This document shows positions 35,461 through 44,536 of a DNA stretch of 64,000 bases, piece by piece. Position numbers and translations under genes: made by a program. This DNA comes from SAR202 cluster bacterium bin87 (GTDB taxonomy: Bacteria > Chloroflexota > Dehalococcoidia > Lucifugimonadales > UBA3495). How positions within the stretch are numbered: position 1 is the stretch's first letter; every line of letters starts with the position of its first letter. The stretch covers positions 248,001-312,000 of the forward strand of contig MPNC01000003.1 of assembly GCA_002238825.1 (NCBI GenBank), read 5' to 3'. The notes beneath the pieces were generated by a model. It ran no database searches. It saw nothing but the letters and a program-made list of their open reading frames with translations, and had not been told where the DNA came from.

Positions 35461-38007
35461 ATGGAACTGAAAGAGTATCAGACTCGCGCCCTCGCCGCCT
35501 TCGATCGCTGGCGCAACGCTCTGACGGCGGCGCAGCTGGAGTCTGAAGAAGACGTTGCCTATTACACCGGACGCGACCGCCCGGTCCCAGATGAAGTCCA
35601 CAACTACCCCAAGACCGCCTGGCTGAAACTGGCTCAAGCCGGCGAGGTGGCGGTGAGCGCCGGTCCATATGTGGACCGCACCTCCACCGCCGGTTTTCCC
35701 ATTCCGCACATCTGCTTCAAGGTGCCCACGGGCGGCGGCAAGACGCTGCTGGCCGCCGGCGCGCTGGAACGGATGAACCGACCCTCGGGGCTGGTGCTAT
35801 GGATGGTGCCCAGCAATGCCATATACCGGCAGACCAAAGCGGCCCTGTGGAGTCGTGAGCATCCTTACCGGCAAATGCTAGAGCGGGCCAGCGGTCAGCG
35901 CGTCAAGATGCTGGAGAAGGATGATCTCTTCACCGCCTCCGACGTTGAACATTACCTCTGCGTGATGCTCATATCGTTGCAGTCCGCCAACCGGAAGAAT
36001 AATAAAGAGTTCCTTAAGATGTTCCAGGACTCCGGGAGGTATCAATCGTTTTTCCCTGACAACGATGACGCTCTGGGCGACGCGCGGCTGCGAAGCAAGT
36101 ATCCTGACTTGGAACCGCCTAGTGACGAACGCCCCGTGGCGCAGAGCCTTTTCAACGTATTCAAAATGGTTCGCCCGGTGGTCATTTTGGACGAAGCGCA
36201 CAAAGCGTACGGCCGGCAGGGAAACGAAAGCGACGACTTCGTGCAATCGGTCAATCGCCTGAACCCCAGCTTTGTCATCGAATTGTCAGCGACGCCGAGC
36301 CGTCGCAAGAGCAATCTACTGGTGGATATAGCGGGGACCGATCTGAGGGCGGAAGAGATGATCAAGCTGCCGGTGCGGGTGGCATCGTTCACCGATGCCG
36401 AATGGCAGTACACTTTGAGCGAGGCCCACGCCCAGCTTGAACTGATCGAGAACGAGGCGCTTTCCCTGCAACACAACGAGGGGAAATACATCCGCCCGAT
36501 TGCGGTGGTGCGCGTTGAGAACACCGGCAAGAAGCAACTTGATTTGGATACCGTTCATGCTGAGGACGTGCGGACGTATCTCACGCAGAACCTGGGCGTG
36601 CCGTCCGCAGCCGTACGGGTTAAGTCTTCGGAAAACGACGAGTTGGGCAACGAGAATCTTCTTGATGAAATGTCGCCCGTCCGCTGGATAATTACCCGCG
36701 ACGCGCTGCGGGAGGGTTGGGACTGTTCTTTTGCCTACCTGCTGGTGATGCTAGACAATACCCGCGCCCGAACTGCCATTACACAGTTGGTGGGACGAGT
36801 GATGCGCCAGCCCGGGGCACATCGTACCGGGCGGGAATTGCTGGATCAGTGCTATGTCTATTGCCAAGACGTGAACGTGAACGTTGCCGTGCAACACGTT
36901 AAGGACGGGTTGGAACAGGAGGGCATGACCGGGTTGGATGACGAGGTTAGGAGCGGGGGGCAGACGCAGCTCCGTCCAGTTACTGTACAGCGCCGGGAAC
37001 GGTTCCGGGAAGCCGAATTCTTCTTGCCCAAAGTGCTGCATCAGGACGACAGCGAAGGTTGGGTTGAGCTAGACTACCAGCGGCATATTGCCCCGGCGAT
37101 AGATTGGGGCAGCATCGGTGCGCCCGATTTGCAGCTCGCCCAGGCGCAGGCTCCTCAAAGCGCAACGGCCAGCGTTGATCTAGCGGAGGCCGACGCTCCC
37201 GCAGTGTATGACACCCCCCGAGAGTTGTTCATTGACACCGACGTGAAAATCAACTGGTATGCCCGGCGCATCTCCCACGTGATGCCCAATCCTTTCCGGG
37301 CGGCGAAGGCAGCGTCGAAACTGGTGCGGAAGATGCGAGATGCCGACTTTGACGACGACGCCATATATGGGCAACGATCAGCTCTGGCCGCGCAGTTACG
37401 CGAGCACGTGGTGAAAGAGTCAGACCGACTGGCCGAGCAGGTCTTTCGGGCCAAACTGGCCAACGGAGAAATCCGCTTTGACCTAGAAACGAGCGACCGC
37501 AATCATCGTATGCGACAGTCATACGAAATACTGGTCTCGGACAGCGATGTTCTGCTCCAGCGCTATGGTCAGTCTGTTCAGCTGAGCCTTTTTGAGCCGG
37601 TTTTTGACCGCGATTTCAACGACCTGGAGCGCAGGTTTGCCTTCTATCTGGACGAGCAAAAAGCACTGCAGTGGTGGCACCGGGTAGCCGTCCATCAGCA
37701 CGGCGAGCATTACCTGCGCGGCTGGCGACGCGAACGGATCTGGCCCGATTTCGTAGCTATGGGTGGGGAAACAAACGGCAAACCGAGCATCCTGGTATTC
37801 GAGACGAAGGGTCAACACTTAGATGGCAACGACGACACCGAGTACAAAAAGCGCGTGTTCGCCGCACTGGAAGAAACCTTCAACGCCGGCAAGATGACAA
37901 TCCACGACGGCCCGGCGAAAGGCGTGTTCCGCCTGGTGTTCGATAAAGAAGGTTTCCCGGACGCAGAGGATCCCATGAGCCAATTGATGGGCGCGTACAA
38001 GGCGTGA
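35461..38007 (+). CDS. res: Type III restriction endonuclease Res subunit
   Basis: An 848-residue ATP-dependent restriction subunit, intact. SF2 helicase motifs: PTGGGKT (89-95), DEAH (244-247), SATPS, and the late motifs REGWD and QLVGRVMRQP. The C-terminal nuclease is PD...VFETKG (PD-(D/E)xK) near residues 755-785. It needs Mod for site recognition and cleaves between two inverted sites. The gene starts 11 bp after mod. An intact res beside a broken mod is notable: without Mod, Res should be inactive, so the host is safe. Confidence 0.93.
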   Translation: MELKEYQTRALAAFDRWRNALTAAQLESEEDVAYYTGRDRPVPDEVHNYPKTAWLKLAQAGEVAVSAGPYVDRTSTAGFPIPHICFKVPTGGGKTLLAAGALERMNRPSGLVLWMVPSNAIYRQTKAALWSREHPYRQMLERASGQRVKMLEKDDLFTASDVEHYLCVMLISLQSANRKNNKEFLKMFQDSGRYQSFFPDNDDALGDARLRSKYPDLEPPSDERPVAQSLFNVFKMVRPVVILDEAHKAYGRQGNESDDFVQSVNRLNPSFVIELSATPSRRKSNLLVDIAGTDLRAEEMIKLPVRVASFTDAEWQYTLSEAHAQLELIENEALSLQHNEGKYIRPIAVVRVENTGKKQLDLDTVHAEDVRTYLTQNLGVPSAAVRVKSSENDELGNENLLDEMSPVRWIITRDALREGWDCSFAYLLVMLDNTRARTAITQLVGRVMRQPGAHRTGRELLDQCYVYCQDVNVNVAVQHVKDGLEQEGMTGLDDEVRSGGQTQLRPVTVQRRERFREAEFFLPKVLHQDDSEGWVELDYQRHIAPAIDWGSIGAPDLQLAQAQAPQSATASVDLAEADAPAVYDTPRELFIDTDVKINWYARRISHVMPNPFRAAKAASKLVRKMRDADFDDDAIYGQRSALAAQLREHVVKESDRLAEQVFRAKLANGEIRFDLETSDRNHRMRQSYEILVSDSDVLLQRYGQSVQLSLFEPVFDRDFNDLERRFAFYLDEQKALQWWHRVAVHQHGEHYLRGWRRERIWPDFVAMGGETNGKPSILVFETKGQHLDGNDDTEYKKRVFAALEETFNAGKMTIHDGPAKGVFRLVFDKEGFPDAEDPMSQLMGAYKA

Positions 38008-38112
38008 CGCTAGACCTCCAACACCACCAACCTTGCCCCCGCACCCGCCCCCTGCTAAACTGCGGCCATCATTGACACACCCGTACTGCGACCCCGCTAA
38101 GGAGAGGCCGTT

Positions 38113-39375
38113 ATGCTGATTGGCCATTTTACCGAGCAGCCCTGGCAGGATGAGAGCTCCGGCCTGATGGGCACCCAGAGCACCGACCTGGGCATTTCCA
38201 ACAGCCACTACAGGCCCGACGTCGGCGCCCAGCTGTACAACCGCTACCTCGACGAGAAGGTCTACGCCGAGGAGATGGGCTTCGACGCCGTGATGCTCAA
38301 CGAGCACCACTCCACGCCCTTCTGCATGCAGGGCGTCACCAACGTGGGCGCGTCCATCCTGGCGCGCATCACCAACAAGGTGAAGATCATCATCCTGGGC
38401 AACGTGCTGCCCATCTGGGACGACCCCCTGTGGCTGGCCGAGCAGTTGTCCATGATCGACATGATCTCCCACGGCCGCCTGGTGTCCGGCTTCGTGCGCG
38501 GCGGCGGCCGCGAGAGCTGGTCCCACAACTCGCCGCCCAACTTCAACCGCGAGCGGTTCGAGGAAGCCCACGACCTGATCATCAAGGCGTGGACCGAGCC
38601 CGGCCCCTGGCGCTGGGAGGGCAAGCACTTCCACTACCGCTACGTCAACCCGTGGGCCAAGCCTTTGCAGGAACCCCACCCGCAGATCTGGATCCCGTCC
38701 ACGGTGTCCGTTGAGACTGTGAAGTGGTGCGCCGAGCACCGCTACCCGCTGGTCCTCCTGGCCACCCGCCTGGAGCCCACTCGCGAGGCCTTCCAGCTCT
38801 ACCACGACACCGCCGCCGAAAACGGCTACGAGTCGGGCACGCAGAACGTGGCCTACCTGTGGAAGGTCCACGTCGACGAGACCGAGGAGCTGGCCGAGGA
38901 AGTCGGACGCAAGTACCTCTCCGGCGTCAGCAACCCGTTCCTGGCCGGCAACGAGGGCGGCATCAACCCCGCTATCATGAACCTGCCGGGTCACACCTCG
39001 CGCACGTCGCGTCGCCTGTCCGCCGCCGCCTTCGGGCCCGCCGGCCGCTTCGGCACCAACCGCCGGCCCTTCGAGGACCAGGTCGCCGACAGCACCATCA
39101 TCACCGGCACGCCCAAGACGGTCATTCCCAAGATCCGCGAGGTTCTGGAGTACCTGCGCCCGGGCAGCGTCTTCTTCTGGGACGGCGACGGCGCCATGAC
39201 CCACGAGGACCAGATGCGCAGCCTGCGGCTCATGGGCGAGGAAGTCATCCCCGCCGTCCGCGAGATGGGCAAGGAGCTGGAGCTCTACTCCCCCTTTGAG
39301 GTTGACCCGCGCACCAACCAGCCCGTCGTCGACTCCGCCACCGCAAGCGCGACGGCAACCACCACCGCCGACTAA
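38113..39375 (+). CDS. LLM class flavin-dependent oxygenase
   Basis: A 420-residue luciferase-like monooxygenase, paralogue of the gene at 12666-13901. Shared blocks are FDAVMLNEHHSTP, ILGNVLPIWDDPLWLAEQLSMIDMISHGRLVSGFVRGGG, RERFEEAHDLIIKAWTEPGP and IWIPSTVS. The last ~20 residues are Ala/Thr-rich (ATASATATTTAD) and probably disordered. AAGGAGAGG precedes the ATG. A terminator follows at 39406, so it is likely a single-gene unit. The substrate is unknown. Confidence 0.9.
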   Translation: MLIGHFTEQPWQDESSGLMGTQSTDLGISNSHYRPDVGAQLYNRYLDEKVYAEEMGFDAVMLNEHHSTPFCMQGVTNVGASILARITNKVKIIILGNVLPIWDDPLWLAEQLSMIDMISHGRLVSGFVRGGGRESWSHNSPPNFNRERFEEAHDLIIKAWTEPGPWRWEGKHFHYRYVNPWAKPLQEPHPQIWIPSTVSVETVKWCAEHRYPLVLLATRLEPTREAFQLYHDTAAENGYESGTQNVAYLWKVHVDETEELAEEVGRKYLSGVSNPFLAGNEGGINPAIMNLPGHTSRTSRRLSAAAFGPAGRFGTNRRPFEDQVADSTIITGTPKTVIPKIREVLEYLRPGSVFFWDGDGAMTHEDQMRSLRLMGEEVIPAVREMGKELELYSPFEVDPRTNQPVVDSATASATATTTAD

Positions 39376-39405
39376 CTAACCGGCAACGGCATCGGGCCAA
39401 GCAAA

Positions 39406-39440
39406 GAGGGGCGGGGTGTGCAACCCGCCCCTCAGCTTTT
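39406..39440 (+). terminator. Terminator after the monooxygenase
   Basis: Stem GAGGGGCGGG/CCCGCCCCTC (39406-39415, 39424-39433) with an 8-nt loop, then AGCTTTTG. It is 31 bp after the stop and can also serve the minus-strand Uma2 gene ending at 39459. Confidence 0.65.
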
Positions 39441-39458
39441 GCGGTCCGGCGCGGCGGA

Positions 39459-40049
39459 TTATTCCTGCCTCTGGATCCGCGCCGGATGGTCGAACACCTG
39501 CGCCAGGGGCAGGCTGAACTCCGGGAAGAGCGGGGTGGTCAAGGTGTCGGCGGCGGTCAAGACGGCACGCTCCTGATACGAGCCGGCATCGTCCGGTTCC
39601 AGGATCGTCAGTGTGTTCGCGTCGCCGTCCAGGACCCAGTATTCGGGAACACCGGCAGCGGCATACAGTTGGCGCTTTCGTACCAGGTCCGTGTGGCGGT
39701 TGGACGACAACACTTCCACCACGATGTCTGGCGGGCCGCCGTCAATCACGGTTGGGCCGATGATACCGACGCGCTCCGCCCGCACGACGACAATATCCGG
39801 ACCCAAAGCGCTGTTGTCCGATACGACGACGCCGGCCACCTGGTACACGATGCCCTGCCCGGTTTCCATGATCTGCTGGAACATATAGCCGCTCAAAACC
39901 ATGGCCAGAAATTGGTGGTCCGGGATCGGGAAAGCGGCCATATACACAACCCCGTCGATCAGCTCGCAGCGTGTCTCCTGTACGGGCAAGTCCAGAAACT
40001 CCGCCAGATTCATGCGGGCGCCCGTCCTGATGTCAGGTGTGGTTGTCAT
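39459..40049 (-). CDS. Uma2 family endonuclease (tandem copy 1)
   Basis: A 196-residue Uma2/DUF820 protein starting MTTTPDIRTGARMNLAEFLDLP. PD-(D/E)xK elements are LGPDIVVVRAERV, PDIVVEVLSSN and AAGVPEYWVLDGDANTL. It is a close tandem duplicate of the gene at 40076-40663; the identical start segment and similar upstream DNA (GGTGAACT...GGGGCAG) show that the duplication included the ribosome site. Its function is unknown. Confidence 0.87.
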   Translation of the reverse strand: MTTTPDIRTGARMNLAEFLDLPVQETRCELIDGVVYMAAFPIPDHQFLAMVLSGYMFQQIMETGQGIVYQVAGVVVSDNSALGPDIVVVRAERVGIIGPTVIDGGPPDIVVEVLSSNRHTDLVRKRQLYAAAGVPEYWVLDGDANTLTILEPDDAGSYQERAVLTAADTLTTPLFPEFSLPLAQVFDHPARIQRQE

Positions 40050-40075
40050 GGCAGCTGCCCCAATGGGTGAACTGA

Positions 40076-40663
40076 TTAGTCCTGGGAACGTATCCGCGCG
40101 GGATGGTCGAACACCTGCGCCAGGGGCAGGCTGAAATCCGGGAAGAGCGGGGTGGTCAGGGTGTCGGCGGCGGTGAGGACGGCACGCTCCTGATACGAGG
40201 CGTCGTCGGTTAGTTCCAGGATCGTCAGTGTGTCCGCGTCGCCGTCCATGATCCAGTATTCGGGAACACCAGCGGCTTCGTATAGTCGCCGTTTATCCAC
40301 CAAGTCTCGGTTCCGATCCGATGACAGGGCTTCCACCACGATGTCTGGAGCGCCAGTGAGGACGGTGGGTCCGATGATGTCGTTGCGCTCGGATCGGACG
40401 ACTATGATGTCCGGTCCTAGGGCACTGTTGGCCGATACCACCACGCCGGCGGTCCCCATCACAATCCCCGCTCCGGTCAACATAATGCTATGCGACAAAT
40501 GGGTTGCCAGCAGCATGACCAGAATTTCGTGGTCCGGAACCGGAAAGGCGGCCATGTACACAACCCCGTCGATGAGCTCGCAGCGTGTCTCCTGTGCGGG
40601 CAAGTCCAGAAACTCCACCAGATTCATGCGGGCTCCCGTTCTGATGTCAGGTGTAGTCGTCAT
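40076..40663 (-). CDS. Uma2 family endonuclease (tandem copy 2)
   Basis: A 195-residue paralogue of the adjacent copy, 26 bp upstream of it. The first 12 and last ~40 residues are almost the same (TAADTLTTPLFP.FSLPLAQVFDHPARI), while residues ~50-75 differ most (ILVMLLATHLSHSIMLTG here, FLAMVLSGYMFQQIMETG there). This patchy divergence suggests selection on one helix or face. Confidence 0.87.
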   Translation of the reverse strand: MTTTPDIRTGARMNLVEFLDLPAQETRCELIDGVVYMAAFPVPDHEILVMLLATHLSHSIMLTGAGIVMGTAGVVVSANSALGPDIIVVRSERNDIIGPTVLTGAPDIVVEALSSDRNRDLVDKRRLYEAAGVPEYWIMDGDADTLTILELTDDASYQERAVLTAADTLTTPLFPDFSLPLAQVFDHPARIRSQD

Positions 40664-40717
40664 GGTAACTGCCCCAATGGGTGAACTGTCGCCATTTTAC
40701 CATTCCGCGCCGTCGGG

Positions 40718-41824
40718 TCACGCCACGGCCACCCTCTGCCCCTCGTCGCTGGATTGGCGGATGGCGTCGATGAACTTGTGCAGGCCCACCGCGTGGTCGA
40801 AGTCGGGCAGCGCCTCCCCGTTGGCAGTGCCTCGGATCGACGCGGCGAACAGGCTGTACAGCTGGCCCACGTTGTATGCCGTGCTGCCCGGAATCTCGGG
40901 AGCCAGGTGCAGTTCCTCGGCCGGCGTCAGGTCCTGCAACTCGTTGCTGCCGCCGCGCGCGCCGCGGATGCTGACCTGCTGCATCTGTGGCGAGTCCACG
41001 GAGACCGCCACCAGCGTGCCCTCCTCGCCGTAAATCTCCATGCGGTAGCCGCTGCCGGCCCAGGGCGTGCTGCCGATCTGCACCGACGCCACGCCGCCGC
41101 CCTGCAGGTTGCCGCTCACCAGGATGTTGTCCGGCGATGTCACCTCGAGGTCCTGGCCGGTGTCGGATTCGTGCCAGGTGGCGGCCTGGGTGCTGACCAC
41201 GGTGGCCACGTCGCCGAACTCGCCGACGACGCTGCACAGCGCGTCGATGGTGTGCCCGCACGCGATGGTCAGGGTGTGCGCGCCCAACTCGTTGTCGCGC
41301 TGCCAGGTGCGTCCGGAATCCCGAGAGAGCACCCCCTCACGCATTAGCCGCACGTGACAGGTCATGACCCGCCCCACGTAGCCGTCGGCCACCAGGTTTT
41401 TCAGGTGCGCGATGGCCGGATTGGCGCGGGCCTGCAGGCCCACCGCCGTCTTGACGCCCCGCTCGCGGGCCAGGTCGGCCATCTCGATGGCCTCGGCAGT
41501 GGTGCGCCCCAGCGGCCACTCGGTGAAGGTATGTTTGCCGGCCCGCAGCGCGGCGGTGGTCGGCTCGTAGTGGCTGGGCACGCGCAGGGAGATGGTGGCG
41601 GCCTCGATGTCGGCGTCGGCCAGCATGCGGTTGTAGTCGTCCCACGCGCTGCCGGCGTTGAAAGCGGCCTTGGCCTCGTCCGCCGATTCCTGGCGCGTGG
41701 TGCATACTGCGGCGAGGTCGAAGTCGGGGTGCGCGGCCAACGCCGGGAGGTGCGCGCGCGGCGACCAGCCTTGGTGGATGTTGGCGCCGATCAGTCCGAT
41801 GCGGATGGGCTGCTGCGTAGTCAT
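40718..41824 (-). CDS. Gfo/Idh/MocA family oxidoreductase with EWP motif
   Basis: A 368-residue NAD(P)-dependent sugar-type oxidoreductase. The N-terminal Rossmann motif is GLIGANIHQGWS, and the C-terminal alpha/beta domain includes MEIYGEEGTLVA. The classical EKP motif, whose Lys is catalytic, is E102-W103-P104 (TEWPLGRT), as in a Gal80-like subset, and the usual second catalytic Lys position reads ACGHTIDAL with the His of the HxxD site. It may be a binding protein or use another residue. The start at 41824 has AGGAGG; the frame further up to 41890 lacks support. Confidence 0.86.
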   Translation of the reverse strand: MTTQQPIRIGLIGANIHQGWSPRAHLPALAAHPDFDLAAVCTTRQESADEAKAAFNAGSAWDDYNRMLADADIEAATISLRVPSHYEPTTAALRAGKHTFTEWPLGRTTAEAIEMADLARERGVKTAVGLQARANPAIAHLKNLVADGYVGRVMTCHVRLMREGVLSRDSGRTWQRDNELGAHTLTIACGHTIDALCSVVGEFGDVATVVSTQAATWHESDTGQDLEVTSPDNILVSGNLQGGGVASVQIGSTPWAGSGYRMEIYGEEGTLVAVSVDSPQMQQVSIRGARGGSNELQDLTPAEELHLAPEIPGSTAYNVGQLYSLFAASIRGTANGEALPDFDHAVGLHKFIDAIRQSSDEGQRVAVA

Positions 41825-41964
41825 GGCGGTGCCTCCTGTGCTGAGCGGGTAGGGCTGCATCTGAGGGGGTGATTGCGGGCATCCTAACACAGGGATGCGA
41901 GGACCGATGGGCGGGATGGTACAATCGCGATGCCCGACGACCGCCCACCCATGTGAGCATCATC

Positions 41965-42984
41965 ATGTCCCTTCCCCAGGAATCCCGCCTCCGTTTTGTT
42001 GATGGCTTGCCCATCTGCCGGATCCTCAACGGTATGTGGCAGGTTTCGGGAGCTCATGGTCGTATAGATCCCGCATCGGCCCTGGATGCGATGCTGGCCT
42101 ACCACGATGCCGGCTTCACCACCTGGGACCTGGCCGATCATTACGGCCCTGCCGAGGACTTCATCGGCGAATTCCGGCGGCGGCTGTCGGCAGAACGGGG
42201 CGTGGACGCCCTGTCCGAGATCCAGGCGTTCACCAAGTGGGTGCCACGGACGGGGCCAATGACCCGGCAGATCGTAGAGAACAACGTCGACATCTCGTTG
42301 CGTCGCATGGGCGTGGAGCGGCTGGATCTGCTGCAATTTCACTGGTGGGAGTACCAGGACAAACGTTACCTGGACGCCCTGGAACAGCTGGCGGCACTGC
42401 GCGACGAGGGCAAGATCCACCGTGTCGCCCTGACCAACTTCGACACCGAACGGCTGCGGGAGATCGCCGACCATGGCGTCCGTGTGGTGTCCAACCAGGT
42501 GCAGTACTCGTTGATCGACCGCCGGCCGGAAGTGCATATGTCACAGGTGTGCGAGGAGCAACGGGTGTGGCTGCTGCCCTACGGCGTTCTCTGCGGCGGG
42601 CTGCTCTCCGATCGTTTTCTGGGCCAGCCCGAGCCCGGTCCGGCCCAGTTGAACACTGCCAGCCTGGGCAAGTACAAGCAGATGATCAACGCCTGGGGCG
42701 GTTGGGAGCTTTTTCAGAAGCTCCTTTCGGTATTGCGAGGCATCGCGGACAAGCACGAGGTCAGCATCGCGAACGTTGCCGAGCGTTACATCCTGGAGAA
42801 GCCGGCCGTGGCGGGGGTGATCATCGGAGCCCGGCTGGGTGTGGCGGAGCACATCGCCGAGAACGCTCGCCTTTTCGCTTTTCAGTTGGATGACGACGAC
42901 AATCAGGCCATCGAAACCGTGCTTGCTGATGCCCGTGACCTGTACCGTATCATCGGCGACTGCGGTGACGAATACCGCCGCTAG
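41965..42984 (+). CDS. Aldo/keto reductase
   Basis: A 339-residue TIM-barrel NADPH oxidoreductase. The catalytic tetrad is in place: Asp55 and Tyr60 (WDLADHYGPAED), Lys91 (FTKWVP) and His126 (LLQFHWWEY). The NADPH-binding end is AGVIIGARLGVAEHIAEN. The start at 41965 (MSLPQES) is preferred over the longer frame beginning at 41869. It is divergent from the Gfo/Idh/MocA gene 140 bp away, and the two may serve the same sugar-type pathway. Confidence 0.9.
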   Translation: MSLPQESRLRFVDGLPICRILNGMWQVSGAHGRIDPASALDAMLAYHDAGFTTWDLADHYGPAEDFIGEFRRRLSAERGVDALSEIQAFTKWVPRTGPMTRQIVENNVDISLRRMGVERLDLLQFHWWEYQDKRYLDALEQLAALRDEGKIHRVALTNFDTERLREIADHGVRVVSNQVQYSLIDRRPEVHMSQVCEEQRVWLLPYGVLCGGLLSDRFLGQPEPGPAQLNTASLGKYKQMINAWGGWELFQKLLSVLRGIADKHEVSIANVAERYILEKPAVAGVIIGARLGVAEHIAENARLFAFQLDDDDNQAIETVLADARDLYRIIGDCGDEYRR

Positions 42985-42989
42985 TCAAA

Positions 42990-43017
42990 ATCCTGTTCAT
43001 CCTGTCCATCGATGTAA
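42990..43017. repeat. Half copy of the CGCGTACCC-family repeat
   Basis: ATCCTGTTCATCCTGTCCATCGATGTAA-type sequence, the inner arm of the repeat family at 50958, 59123 and 62673, without the CGCGTACCC end. It lies directly upstream of the next gene. Confidence 0.6.
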
Positions 43018-43034
43018 GACTCAAAGAGGTTCCA

Positions 43035-43940
43035 ATGCAAATCGGCGCAATCTTCCCGCAAACCGAAATCGGCCCCGACCCGGCCGCCATCCGCGACTAC
43101 GTGGAAGCCGTGGAGGGCATGGAGTTCGACTACCTGTTCATCGCCGACCATGTGCTGGGCGCCGACCCGGACCACCATGAACATGTCCGTGGCAGCTACT
43201 ACACCCACCACAGCGTGATCCACGAATCGCTGACCACGCTGGCGTTCATCGCGGCGCTGACGACCAAAATACGCCTGATCACCGGCATCCTGATCCTGCC
43301 GCAGCGCCAGACCGCCCTGGTGGCCAAGCAGGCCGCCGAGATCGACGTGCTCAGTGGCGGTCGGCTGACCCTGGGCATCGGCGTGGGCTGGAACCACGTG
43401 GAGTTCGAGGCGCTGGGCGAGGACTTCACCACCCGTGGTATCCGCTCCGAGGAGCAGATCGACCTGATGCGCGCCCTGTGGACCCAGGAAGTGGTCGACT
43501 TCGACGGCCGCTGGCACTCGGTGCGGTCCGCAGGAATCAAGCCCCTTCCGGTACAGCGACCCATACCGGTGTGGTTCGGAGCCGGCGGTTCAGCCGGACC
43601 CGTGCCCCGGGACGTGGTCCTGCGCCGCATCGCGCGCATGGGAGACGGGTGGTTCCCCAGCTTCGGCCCCGACGACACGGCGCGGGGAGTGCTGGACAAG
43701 ATGCAGACCTACATCGCCGAGGCCGGGCGGCAGCCTGATAACGTTGGACTGGCCGGCCGCATCCGCATGCCCGGCAAATCGCCTGACGAATGGTTGGCCG
43801 AGGTGGAGGGCTGGCAGTCCCTGGGCGGCACCCATGTGATGGCGGAGGCGCGCCGTGGCCCCCTGAGCTCAGTCGATCAGCACATCGACGCCATGCGCCA
43901 GTTCCGCGAGGTCGTGCCTGTGGGCTGGGGAAGAGGCTAG
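43035..43940 (+). CDS. LLM class oxidoreductase, probably F420-dependent
   Basis: A 301-residue luciferase-like protein of the short F420-type group. It has EFDYLFIADHVLG, KIRLITGILILPQRQTALVAKQAAEIDVLSGGRLTLGIGVGWNHVEFEALG and RRIARMGDGWFPSFGP, all typical of that group. It differs clearly from the three long monooxygenases in this window. GAGG precedes the ATG. Whether the organism makes F420 cannot be told here; FMN is the alternative. Confidence 0.87.
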   Translation: MQIGAIFPQTEIGPDPAAIRDYVEAVEGMEFDYLFIADHVLGADPDHHEHVRGSYYTHHSVIHESLTTLAFIAALTTKIRLITGILILPQRQTALVAKQAAEIDVLSGGRLTLGIGVGWNHVEFEALGEDFTTRGIRSEEQIDLMRALWTQEVVDFDGRWHSVRSAGIKPLPVQRPIPVWFGAGGSAGPVPRDVVLRRIARMGDGWFPSFGPDDTARGVLDKMQTYIAEAGRQPDNVGLAGRIRMPGKSPDEWLAEVEGWQSLGGTHVMAEARRGPLSSVDQHIDAMRQFREVVPVGWGRG

Positions 43941-44048
43941 CCCAGCAACCACACTGCCCAATAGCAATTGTGTCCGATGGCGTCAACCATTGGGCGCGCG
44001 CCCGGGACACCCTCACGGTTGGCATCTGGCCGGTTACGCGGTCTTCCT

Positions 44049-44420
44049 TCACTGCCCAGCCGGGGGATCCTGCAGGAGGATCTCCGCAGGGATTCCCCAG
44101 TACTTGTGGAGCGCACGGGCCATGGGCATGGTGATATCCATTTGGCCTGACAAAACAGCCGTCGCCGCCTTCCTGCTGCCCACCAGGGGAGCCAGGTCTT
44201 CAGGGGTGAGGCCCAGGCGTCTCATGTGGAACTCTATGGCCGCCGGAACGCTCGGCAAGCCAACGTCCTCGCGTGCCTCCTCGTACGCCTGAAGCAGGTC
44301 AATCAGGTGGTCGCGCTCGTCGCGCTCGGGCGTACCGACGTCAGCTCGAAGAATCTCGCCCAAACGCGCCAGAGCGTGGTTGTAATCGTCTTCACTGTCG
44401 ATACTGGAAATAAGAGCCAC
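44049..44420 (-). CDS. HigA-like HTH antitoxin/regulator (no toxin beside it)
   Basis: A 123-residue helix-turn-helix protein of the HigA type (COG5499): N-terminal ISSIDSEDDYNHALARLGEIL, then DERDHLIDLLQAYEEAR, and an XRE-like HTH at ~65-110 (EDLAPLVGSRKAATAVLSGQMDITMPMARALHKYWGIPAEIL). It starts at GTG. A HigB RNase gene is expected directly upstream, but the 116 bp to lipA encode no such protein. It could be an orphan antitoxin or an ordinary regulator. Confidence 0.8.
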   Translation of the reverse strand: MALISSIDSEDDYNHALARLGEILRADVGTPERDERDHLIDLLQAYEEAREDVGLPSVPAAIEFHMRRLGLTPEDLAPLVGSRKAATAVLSGQMDITMPMARALHKYWGIPAEILLQDPPAGQ

Positions 44421-44536
44421 GATTACACCTGTTCGGCAACGGTCCGATCAAATTCCGCTTGTGTACCGAGGCTGCGGGCACCCGTGGTCGCGTCGCCAGG
44501 ATTGTTGCAGGACGCAATGGAACGGCGTGGGCGCGG

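Noticed and set aside
44421-44536. Possible HigB toxin upstream of the HigA-like gene
   Set aside because: The only continuous minus-strand frame has no start and no RelE-type residues; it is read-through sequence after the lipA stop.
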